From Dialister histaminiformans (GTDB lineage Bacteria; Bacillota; Negativicutes; Veillonellales; Dialisteraceae): DNA of 64,000 nucleotides. A model generated the notes under the pieces. It made no database searches, was not told the origin of the DNA, and saw only the letters and a list, made by a program, of their open reading frames with translations. The stretch's first letter is position 1; each line of letters starts with the position of its first letter. The stretch covers positions 1 through 64,000 of the forward strand of contig NZ_FMXA01000010.1 of assembly GCF_900103425.1 (NCBI RefSeq), read 5' to 3'. This document shows, in pieces, positions 57,892-64,000 of this stretch. The position numbers and the translations under genes are program-made.

Positions 57892-57962
57892 TAGAGGTTT
57901 GAGATTAGAGAAAAATCTGCAAACATGGTAGCTATGAACATTAAGATGAGCAGAGCTCATCG
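57892..57962 (+). repeat. Dispersed intergenic repeat, copy 2, with GATGAGC/GCTCATC hairpin
   Basis: The first part is similar to 50706-50741 and ends GCAAACATGGTA. A GATGAGC-AGA-GCTCATC hairpin (57944-57960) follows, related to the REP-like element at 50889-50917. Confidence 0.5.
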
Positions 57963-57964
57963 AC

Positions 57965-58022
57965 AGAAAAAAAGGAAACTTCTGAATTTCCCTTTTCAGG
58001 AAAGTTCAGAAGTTTCCTTTTA
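57965..58022. terminator. Bidirectional terminator between mocR and ADPRH-like gene
   Basis: AAAGGAAACTTCTGAA/TTCAGAAGTTTCCTTT, 16 bp perfect, lies between convergent genes with A/T runs at both ends. Confidence 0.9.
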
Positions 58023-58049
58023 CCTTTGATTTATTATGGTTTCTGTCTT

Positions 58050-59108
58050 TTATACTTCTCTTTTTTCTTCTGTTACAAACAGCATATCGGCCATCTGTCT
58101 GGCAATGTCTCCGCCTTCTACATCGTCTGTCCAGTAAGCTGGGAGGAAGCTGTCTCCAAAGCGGACGCCTTCCAGCGCTCCGGTAAGGGCTGCTGTGACT
58201 GTGCTTCGTCCATCGTGGTTGGCTGCTACGACTATAGCTTCAAATGGATCATCTACGGCATTGATGCAGTACACAGCAATAGCCAGTGCTTCCGCAGCTG
58301 TATCCCCTGTGCCCAGGGAACGAATGCTGTCCAGATGATCCCAGGCCCCCCCTTTACCTGCCGGGTGTTTGTTGGCCTGTTCTATCGCTGCGGTAAGAAG
58401 CAATGTCACTTCATCTCCGCCTTTAGCGGTTGCCAGCATTCTTGCCACCTTAGCCAGAGATTTTGGCAGAGACAGTCCAGATGCCAGATAGGCTGTCAGA
58501 GAAGCTACAGCACCGCCTGCCAGATACGCAGTAGGTTCCGAATGGGTAAGCGCTGAATTAGCCACCCCTTCCATAAAAGCCTGCTCCGGTTCTTTGGCAA
58601 ACAGCAATCCGGTCGGCACATTTCGAGTAAGCACCGCACTGCCCTTGCTTTCGTTAACGGTGACTTTAATAGTCCCCTTTTTTTCATTGGACAGCGCATT
58701 CAAAACGCCCTGTTCCGGCATTCTGCGTTCATGCATAAAGCGTTCGCGAACCAGGCATACCTTCTTCTCATGAGGCTGACGCCGGGTCCATGTCTTCTGT
58801 CCGCGCTTTGGCTCTTCCCCGGTCTGGCTATAGTACCAGCGCATCAGACCGCGATACACCCCGTCACGAGGTGTCAGTTTCTTCGCATCGCCCCAGAGCA
58901 ACCCATCAATTGCTGCAAGCATCATCTGCGAATTATCCGAAATGAGAGCTTTGGCATTCTTATCCTTCGGCTTTACCATGGTCCGAAGTCCAAAAGGGCC
59001 ATAATGTCTGATAATCTTACCCGTATTCAGTGTAACCAGCGGATACCCGAGAGCATCACCACAAACCTCTCCCAGCATGGCTCCGCGGAATTTTTCTATA
59101 TTTGCCAT
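58050..59108 (-). CDS. ADP-ribosylglycohydrolase-family protein, probably catalytically altered
   Basis: This 352-residue protein has the all-helical ADP-ribosylglycohydrolase/DraG fold, beginning KFRGAMLGEVCGDALGYP. In active members two Mg2+ ions are held by a TDDT motif and a D-S-D-S/T motif. Here they read SDNSQMM (about 57-63) and NHDGRSTVTAALTG near the C terminus, so an Asp is Asn and two more are Arg and Thr by eye alignment. It could be a pseudo-enzyme that binds ADP-ribose, or have a different activity. GAGGAGAG precedes the ATG at 59108; an upstream in-frame start would add 28 residues. Confidence 0.82.
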   Translation of the reverse strand: MANIEKFRGAMLGEVCGDALGYPLVTLNTGKIIRHYGPFGLRTMVKPKDKNAKALISDNSQMMLAAIDGLLWGDAKKLTPRDGVYRGLMRWYYSQTGEEPKRGQKTWTRRQPHEKKVCLVRERFMHERRMPEQGVLNALSNEKKGTIKVTVNESKGSAVLTRNVPTGLLFAKEPEQAFMEGVANSALTHSEPTAYLAGGAVASLTAYLASGLSLPKSLAKVARMLATAKGGDEVTLLLTAAIEQANKHPAGKGGAWDHLDSIRSLGTGDTAAEALAIAVYCINAVDDPFEAIVVAANHDGRSTVTAALTGALEGVRFGDSFLPAYWTDDVEGGDIARQMADMLFVTEEKREV

Positions 59109-59324
59109 CTTCTCTCCTCTCTTCTTGCCTGCCCTATCCGTCTGCTCCAGGACAGATAAAAGCAGTTTATAAAAACCGGAGTACTCATGCATTGCTAACC
59201 CGTATCAACATGAGTATAACTTCCGGTCAAACCATGAAACGCCCCAGCGTTCAAACCAACCACTTATATGTTTTTGGATATTGTTCCATATATAGTATAA
59301 CATAATTAGATGACAAGTGCATGG

Positions 59325-59350
59325 GACGAGCCGGTGGCTCATGGTCGGTA
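59325..59350 (+). repeat. REP-like element, copy 2
   Basis: GGACGAGCC-GGT-GGCTCATGGTCGGT matches the minus strand of 50889-50917 at about 22 of 26 positions, including the GAGCC/GGCTC hairpin and the GGTCGGT tail. Confidence 0.65.
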
Positions 59351-59562
59351 CAGGCCATAGGCCCGCCAGTCGGCAAATCCCTACAGGATTCAGGTCGGTG
59401 CCTTAACATCAGAAGGGCGGGACGGTGCAATTCCTGTAAAATGGCAAGGGATGGATTCTGGGAATAGCCTCCTTGGTAAAAATCGAAGAGCAACATAGCC
59501 CGTCATTCCTTCTGATTCACATAGTGGACTCTACTTTCCACCATCCGCTTGGGGTCGGATGG

Positions 59563-59588
59563 ATTCGAGACAACGGATTGTCTCGAAT
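59563..59588. repeat. Perfect 11-bp hairpin with CGGA loop
   Basis: ATTCGAGACAA and TTGTCTCGAAT are separated by four bases. There is no T-run on either strand, so it is unlikely to be a simple terminator. Confidence 0.8.
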
Positions 59589-59627
59589 GCCTGCAAATCC
59601 TTGATATCTTAATATATGGCAGGCGGG

Positions 59628-59653
59628 CGTGGCAACAATATCTTGTTGCCACG
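59628..59653. repeat. Perfect 11-bp hairpin with TATC loop
   Basis: CGTGGCAACAA and TTGTTGCCACG are separated by four bases, 40 bp after the previous hairpin. The same size and ...ACAA/TTGT... ends suggest a related element. No T-run follows. Confidence 0.8.
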
Positions 59654-59800
59654 GGATACAAGTCTTCTATCTAAGAAATTCTTTGAATTTCCATAAAAAT
59701 GGTATCCAGGTCCGTATTAAAGCCTGATAAAGGTAAGAACGCAGATTTCTGACTAAAACAAACCTGGAGATTGGACATTGTGCACTATATTTGGATATAG

Positions 59801-59895
59801 CCTTCCAGAGAGGGAAACATGCGGCAGTCTACCCTTCAATACAGCTTTCGGATGCTTTCCATTTGGTGAAGCTTTTGCATTCTTTCCTTTCTTTA
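59801..59895 (+). repeat. Repeat module copy 1 (CCAGAGAGGGAAAC... TTTTGCATTCTTTCC)
   Basis: It shares CCAGA..GGGAAAC, a GC-rich GCNGCA-like block and TTTTGCATTCTT with two copies upstream of the first porin gene (62624-62702, 62788-62860). The order is kept and the spacing varies. Confidence 0.5.
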
Positions 59896-60144
59896 CATAT
59901 GCAACCCCAATAGACCTTGTTGCGGTCTATTTTATCCTTTGTTTAGTCTGATAGGACTTCCAACAGGCGTCCGGTTGAAATCTATTGGTCTGATTTGTCT
60001 GTCTCATACAATGACCGCTGTACTTTGTACGCGGAGGTTCTGAAACCATATCGTGTGACGCCATCCAAAACGGAATACCGGCCGAAAGTGTGTTATACTG
60101 GATAAATAAAGGCAAATGCATTCTTTATTCCTAAGGAGGCCCCC

Positions 60145-60765
60145 ATGAACAGACCTATGAGACGTAAAGACCGGCTGGTTTCTGATTTCGATGAAATGGT
60201 ATCTATTGCTTCCCGAGCCCGCCAGATTATTATCGGCATGGTAGATGATGGACAGCCATATCTGGTTCCGCTGGATTTTGGCTACAAGGTCCATGATGGT
60301 ATCTTATCTTTCTATTGCCATTCCGCTTCTCAGGGAAGAAAAATTGATCTGATGAAAAAAAATCCTCATATCTCTTTTGTTCTGCCACACTCTTTCCGCA
60401 TTGGCCTGGGCAATGTACCGGTTATGTGGACTAACGCTTTTGAAAGCGTTATGGGTGAGGCCGATGTGGTATTCCTGGAAGATTTTGATGAAAAGCTGGA
60501 AGCTACTCAGTTGCTCATGGACCGCTACGATATGGGCAAGATTCCAGAATCCGTATACCGCACGCTGAATCACATGGAATGCTACCGTATGGATGTAACG
60601 TCCATGACCGGTAAGAGCAATCTCACCCGGCAGCAGCGGGATAACTGGGGCTTCGTGGAATCCCTCCAGCGTAAAATCAATGATCCTACCGTTCTTCTTT
60701 CCACCATCCGAAAAGATCTGGAAGCTCTGGGCAATCCAGATTCCGAAGAACCGGAATCCAAATAA
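60145..60765 (+). CDS. Pyridoxamine 5'-phosphate oxidase/NimA-like FMN-binding protein
   Basis: This 206-residue protein has the split-barrel fold. It opens with RRKDRLVSDFDEMVSIASRARQIIIGMVDDGQPYLVPLDFGYKV (seen in parts), followed by CHSASQGRKIDLMKKNPHISF. These segments are typical of the NimA-like family that binds FMN. It is longer than the paralogue at 55061 and has a helical C-terminal extension of about 50 residues. AAGGAGG precedes the ATG. Substrate is unknown. It is monocistronic with its own terminator. Confidence 0.85.
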   Translation: MNRPMRRKDRLVSDFDEMVSIASRARQIIIGMVDDGQPYLVPLDFGYKVHDGILSFYCHSASQGRKIDLMKKNPHISFVLPHSFRIGLGNVPVMWTNAFESVMGEADVVFLEDFDEKLEATQLLMDRYDMGKIPESVYRTLNHMECYRMDVTSMTGKSNLTRQQRDNWGFVESLQRKINDPTVLLSTIRKDLEALGNPDSEEPESK

Positions 60766-60814
60766 TCCCTCTATTTTCCCCTTATCAGGAAAATAGATCC
60801 CTCCGCTAAAGCCA

Positions 60815-60846
60815 AACCCCGGACAGTGTTTCTGTTGTCCGGGGTT
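60815..60846 (+). terminator. Terminator of the second split-barrel gene
   Basis: AACCCCGGACA/TGTCCGGGGTT, 11 bp perfect, is followed by CTTTCATT. A smaller CTATTTTCC/GGAAAATAG hairpin (60771-60796) lies just before it. Confidence 0.8.
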
Positions 60847-60855
60847 CTTTCATTC

Positions 60856-60886
60856 AAAAAGGATGCCCTTTCAGGACACCCTTTTT
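60856..60886 (-). terminator. Terminator of the first OmpM-type porin gene
   Basis: On the minus strand AAAAAGGGTG pairs with CATCCTTTTT (with a G-U pair), about 30 bp after the porin stop, and T residues follow. Confidence 0.75.
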
Positions 60887-60914
60887 CTTTTTTATGCAAA
60901 TTCCACTTTGTCTA

Positions 60915-62186
60915 TTAGAACAGGAAGTTGAATGTTACAGAGTAGGAATCGCTCGGATCGGCTACATTGTCAGCCTTAGCTGCAAATGCGTATTCACCGT
61001 GGAGAACTACGTTCTTTTCCAGTGCTACATCAGCCATTGCATTCCAGAATCTTACGTTGGTAGCGCCATCCTTGGAGAATGCCAGGAGGGTGCCGGTGGT
61101 GAGACCGGTGTCGCCGAAGTAAACATCTCTGTCAACATCGTTATATGCCACATCGAGCTGCCAGGTTCCCGGAGCCTTTGGATTTACGTGGCCATAGCCG
61201 AGACCTGCATTCCATGCGGTGTCATAGTCGGATGAGGTAGTGGTGTTCTTCCAGTATTCACCGAATACACGGAAGTTGTTGAACGGAACGTTGAGGGAAG
61301 CTCCCAGCAGTTCAGCGTTGTCATCGCCAGCATGCCAGCCAGTGTTCAGTGTACCTGCTTCGTTTTCATCACCGGTAAAGCGGATGTAATCCACGCCGAG
61401 TGTGGAGGTACCGATATTGGTACGGCCCTGAGCGAAGAATGCATCATGATCCTTTACGCCGGAAGAGCTTGCATTGAAGCGGCCAAAGCCTACGTTGACA
61501 TAGGAATCCTGGTCAAAGTTAACGCGTGCCTTTACACCATCCAGGCCCCTGGCATCACCGAAGAGCCAGCCTGCCTGGTCACCAAATACTACGCCTACGC
61601 GGCCTGCCTGTACATCCACAGCATTGCCAAACTGATGATCTACATAGAGAGCATCCATGTAGGTGCTGTCGGTGGAATCATCATCTCTGAAGTTCATATC
61701 CGTTCTAAGACGGCCTACTACGCGGGTATTGTCATTAACCTGCGCGGATGCCTGAATACGCATACGGCCATCCCACTGGTCGCCCTTGTTGCCGCCGAAG
61801 TCAATGTAACGAACACGAGCATCACCGGACCAGGAAATATTGCCTACCTTGTTTTCCAGGTTGGATACGCGAACGCCCAGATTATCCAGTTCGTCAGCAT
61901 ATTCGCCAGCGAGCTTGTCAATGGTAGCTCTCTGTTCCACATTGAACTGATCTTCGTTAGCCATAAGGCGAGCGATGATCTGTGCCAGTTCGTAACGGGT
62001 AATATTTCTCTGACCGCGGAAGGTGCCATCCGGATAACCTTCTACGATGCCCTGGTCGGACAGCTGGGATACCGCCTGGTAAGCCCAGTCAGAAGTGGAA
62101 ACATCAGAAAATGGATTAGCTGCATAAGCAGATACGCCTGCAGCCAGAGCTGCTACGGCAGCTGCGACTAAAGTTCTTCTAACCAT
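60915..62186 (-). CDS. ompM: OmpM-type porin with S-layer homology domain, copy 1
   Basis: This 423-residue outer-membrane protein has a signal peptide (about 1-22, AYA), one SLH domain (about 24-78; FSDVSTSDWAYQAVSQL, GYPDGTFRGQRNITRYELA in parts), a short coiled-coil helix (about 82-115), and a C-terminal beta-barrel of about 300 residues ending in VTFNFLF. In Negativicutes the SLH domain binds polyamine-modified peptidoglycan and tethers the outer membrane, while the barrel forms a pore. GGAGGAG lies ahead of the ATG. It is a paralogue of the next upstream gene and is likely highly expressed. Confidence 0.95.
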   Translation of the reverse strand: MVRRTLVAAAVAALAAGVSAYAANPFSDVSTSDWAYQAVSQLSDQGIVEGYPDGTFRGQRNITRYELAQIIARLMANEDQFNVEQRATIDKLAGEYADELDNLGVRVSNLENKVGNISWSGDARVRYIDFGGNKGDQWDGRMRIQASAQVNDNTRVVGRLRTDMNFRDDDSTDSTYMDALYVDHQFGNAVDVQAGRVGVVFGDQAGWLFGDARGLDGVKARVNFDQDSYVNVGFGRFNASSSGVKDHDAFFAQGRTNIGTSTLGVDYIRFTGDENEAGTLNTGWHAGDDNAELLGASLNVPFNNFRVFGEYWKNTTTSSDYDTAWNAGLGYGHVNPKAPGTWQLDVAYNDVDRDVYFGDTGLTTGTLLAFSKDGATNVRFWNAMADVALEKNVVLHGEYAFAAKADNVADPSDSYSVTFNFLF

Positions 62187-62320
62187 AAAGTAACTCCTCC
62201 TGAAACTACTTTCTCTTACACCAATTAAGGAGCTGCTTTATCTAATGCATGAGTGTCCTGGTTTCCTCAGCATAAAACATTCCTCCACATACCCCAAGGG
62301 ATTTCTGTGTGTTGGCACTA

Positions 62321-62349
62321 ATGATAGCGTTTGAATTCATTGTTGTGAA
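62321..62349 (-). promoter_or_regulatory. Candidate promoter of porin copy 1
   Basis: Minus strand: TTCACA (62344-62349), 17-bp spacer, TATCAT (62321-62326), each five of six to consensus. It predicts an untranslated leader of about 127 nt. Confidence 0.5.
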
Positions 62350-62592
62350 TATATCTATAGGTTATGTCAATCCATGGTCTCCATTCATATCAGAATTACC
62401 GAACAAAGCATATCAAATTTTGATTCTAATCCAATTGGATATCAGACCAAACAAACCGTTGAAGAACCAAAGACCGCAAGAAGCCTATTGGATTCTCGAG
62501 TGAAGGATTCTACGAATAGCAGCCTTTATGGAAAGACAGGGCTGTCCATAGTATGGAAATCAAAGATTTCATAATTCTATGAACTTACAACC

Positions 62593-62619
62593 AATGACGA
62601 CAAGAACCTTGTCGTCATT
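62593..62619. repeat. Perfect 12-bp hairpin with AAC loop
   Basis: AATGACGACAAG and CTTGTCGTCATT are separated by three bases. It sits right before the first repeat module, similar in form to the 11-bp hairpins at 59563 and 59628. Confidence 0.8.
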
Positions 62620-62623
62620 CCCC

Positions 62624-62702
62624 CTTTCTCTCCAGAACGGGAAACGTTTCGCAATCTTTCCATTCGTACAACTTTTTGCTTTCTTATTCTTTATAAGAAT
62701 AC
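62624..62702 (+). repeat. Repeat module copy 2
   Basis: It begins TTTCTCTCCAGA and continues with GGGAAACGT, CTTTCCATTC and TTTTTGCTTTCTTATTC. The next module at 62788 starts with the same TTTCTCTCCAGA. Confidence 0.55.
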
Positions 62703-62787
62703 CTTCCGCTCCCCCCTGCAATCAGTAAGAATTGCACGGCCCTGAACCGAGGACTTGCCGACAGCAAACAAACTTTGCGGCTTTTAT

Positions 62788-62860
62788 CCTTTCTCTCCAG
62801 AGAGGAAAACGTGCTGCATGCTTCCGTTAATTACCTTTTGCATTCTTAACGTATAATGCG
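62788..62860 (+). repeat. Repeat module copy 3
   Basis: It begins TTTCTCTCCAGA, then GGAAAACGT, GCTGCATGCTTCC and TTTTGCATTCTTAACG. The shared blocks keep the order of copies 1 and 2. Confidence 0.55.
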
Positions 62861-63093
62861 GAAACAGGAATACCGCCAGGTAATGTATCTTCCTGTTTAT
62901 CATTACGCTGATGAACAAGTACAAGCAAGCCCATTAAACTCTTCCTTTATGGAAATCTTCAGTAACAATTCTTTGTTGTCGTGCCCATGAAGCTCCACAA
63001 ATACTAGCTTCATGGGTATTAAAAAGCACACGAAATATCCTATAGCCCCTATAACCCGTCTTTTCAGTAAAGAACGTAATAATTTGAGCAACA

Positions 63094-63123
63094 AAAAAGG
63101 AATCTCTTTCGAGATTCCTTTTT
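63094..63123 (-). terminator. Terminator of the second porin gene
   Basis: AAAAAGGAATCTC/GAGATTCCTTTTT, 13 bp perfect with a four-base loop, and a T-run on the minus strand, about 30 bp after the stop. Confidence 0.9.
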
Positions 63124-63152
63124 CAGACTAGGTAAGTAATCGAGTTTATCGA

Positions 63153-64000
63153 TTAGAATACGTAGTTCAGGGATACGGTTGCGAGATCATCGTAGTCAGT
63201 GCTGGTGCCATGAGCCTTAACGTCGAAGTCGTATTCGCCGTGGAGTCTTACGTTCTTAGCTACAGTTACATCAGCAGCTGCATTCCAGAACTTAACTCCA
63301 GTTACATCCTTATCCTTGAGAGCGTCCAGTGCGGAAACATCATAGGTGTAGCCGCCGAGAATAGCATTCTTTTCAGCGTCAACGCGAGCTACGCTTACAC
63401 GGAAGGAGCCTACGCGAGCATCATCCTGGTGGCCATAGCCGAGACCTGCGGTCCAAGCGTCCGGATCACCCTGAGCATCGCTGTTCTTGAAGTAGTCGCC
63501 GAATACATCGAACTTGTCGGTGAGGCCGATGGTCAGGCCGCCGCCGTAAACTTCAACCTTGGACTGATCAGCACCCTTGATGTAGTCGAGGGTATATGCG
63601 AAACGGCCAGCAGCGCCATTAATCTGAGCATAGCCATATTCAGTGTTCTTCTGATCACCGAGATTAGAGTTCCACTTGTTATCCCAGTCAGCGAAACGGC
63701 CGTAACCAGCGGTGAGGCTGAATGCGTCGTTAGCGGTGTAGGTTGCTTCAGCGCCCTTAACTTCGCTATCGAAGAACATACCAGTCTGGCCAAAGAATTC
63801 AGCATACTTACCAATGTTTACGCCAACATGGTTGCCGAAGTCATGGTGTACATACAGTCTCTGCATGTAAGTATCGTTGTCTTCGTCGTTATTCTTGAAG
63901 TCCATGTCGGTGCGGAGCAGACCTTCAACGTAGGTGCTGTCGTTAACCTGAGCATGAGCGTTGATTCTCATACGGCCGTTGAAGTTGTCATCAGCATGGC
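63153..64000 (-). CDS. OmpM-type porin, copy 2 (partial, N terminus beyond window)
   Basis: The reading frame stays open to the right edge, so the signal peptide and the SLH domain expected of the family are not seen. The 282 visible residues are a beta-barrel. GRMRINAHAQVNDSTYVEGLLRTDMDF aligns with GRMRIQASAQVNDNTRVVGRLRTDMNF of copy 1 (in part), and the protein ends in VSLNYVF. It is a diverged tandem paralogue. Both copies probably supply the major outer-membrane porins. Confidence 0.92.
   Translation of the reverse strand, partial: HADDNFNGRMRINAHAQVNDSTYVEGLLRTDMDFKNNDEDNDTYMQRLYVHHDFGNHVGVNIGKYAEFFGQTGMFFDSEVKGAEATYTANDAFSLTAGYGRFADWDNKWNSNLGDQKNTEYGYAQINGAAGRFAYTLDYIKGADQSKVEVYGGGLTIGLTDKFDVFGDYFKNSDAQGDPDAWTAGLGYGHQDDARVGSFRVSVARVDAEKNAILGGYTYDVSALDALKDKDVTGVKFWNAAADVTVAKNVRLHGEYDFDVKAHGTSTDYDDLATVSLNYVF

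Larger units (their letters stand above)
59109..60144. other. 1-kb intergenic region with hairpins and repeats
   Basis: No reading frame here has a convincing start site or family resemblance. The region holds a REP-like element (59325-59350), two perfect 11-bp hairpins (59563-59588, 59628-59653), a TGCCTGC/GCAGGC pair (59589-59622), a module shared with the ompM upstream region (59801-59895), and an ATAGACC/GGTCTAT hairpin (59910-59930). It may carry small RNAs or remnants. Confidence 0.6.
62187..63093. other. Intergenic region between the two porin genes, with repeated modules
   Basis: No coding sequence is supported. It holds the porin promoter (62321-62349), a GAAATC/GATTTC hairpin, a perfect 12-bp hairpin (62593-62619), two repeat modules (62624-62702, 62788-62860), and a CCCATGAAGCT/AGCTTCATGGG hairpin (62984-63016). 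Confidence 0.6.

Noticed and set aside
59563-59653. CRISPR array
   Set aside because: Two hairpins at 65-bp distance have different sequences; there are no regularly repeated units or spacers and no cas genes.
59109-60144. Short frames in the 1-kb intergenic region as genes
   Set aside because: They are short, lack ribosome binding sites and run through perfect hairpins.
62187-63093. tRNA or other stable RNA gene between the porin genes
   Set aside because: No cloverleaf with a T-loop GTTCRA and CCA-type acceptor could be found; the hairpins are isolated.

Overview
The window looks like chromosomal DNA from a diderm Firmicute of the class Negativicutes, most likely a Veillonellales member related to Dialister. 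Three things point there. The 16S rRNA start has a Firmicute-type sequence. The gene orders are Firmicute-like (ylxM-ffh-rpsP-khpA-ylqD-rimM-trmD; atpZ-atpI-atpBEFHAGDC). The cell must nevertheless have an outer membrane, because the window encodes OmpM-type porins with an N-terminal S-layer-homology domain and a complete TonB/ExbB/ExbD/receptor cluster. Genus assignment is inference; no database search was possible.

Layout: almost everything is on the minus strand. 1-450 holds the 5' end of a 16S rRNA gene and its promoter. 531-7666 holds an unknown secreted protein and a complete phosphate-starvation block (pstSCAB, terminator, phoB-phoR), with PhoB-box-like repeats between pstS and a divergent secreted lipase. 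9213-16592 is a purine operon (purE-C-F-M-N-H-D; purB, purK and purL/Q/S are absent here). 17166-22386 is the ffh/rpsP/trmD RNA-and-SRP operon ending in yebC, driven by a consensus sigma-70 promoter, with dusB upstream. 23725-30453 holds a divergent DXS-like enzyme, a TM2-domain protein, a DAACS symporter behind a T-box-like leader, and an AhpC plus a TrxR/AhpF-like reductase with swapped domain order. 30792-38346 holds gyrB, a GT51 transglycosylase, mnmA, two TerC paralogues and a PotE-like permease. 38556-45674 is the complete F1Fo ATP synthase operon. 45767-48000 is wecA-wecB for cell-envelope polysaccharide.

48188-59108 is more accessory: flavin reductase-like protein, AAA ATPase, YigZ, the TonB receptor-exbB-exbD-tonB operon, an FMN-binding split-barrel protein, a B3/B4-domain protein with a divergent MocR regulator, and an ADP-ribosylglycohydrolase-like protein that seems to lack metal-binding aspartates. 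59109-64000 holds a second split-barrel protein and two OmpM-type porins, the second cut by the window edge, separated by about 1-kb non-coding regions rich in perfect hairpins and a repeated module.

The strongest leads are: (1) the ATP synthase c subunit carries an Asp where Na+-type c rings have Gln32, giving a possible two-carboxylate ion site (Asp29/Glu62); (2) the T-box-like leader of the DAACS symporter has a non-canonical tRNA-acceptor bulge; (3) the AhpF-like reductase has its thioredoxin-fold module at the C terminus; (4) the hairpin modules and REP-like elements of the 48-63 kb region. I saw no CRISPR array, prophage, transposase or tRNA gene.
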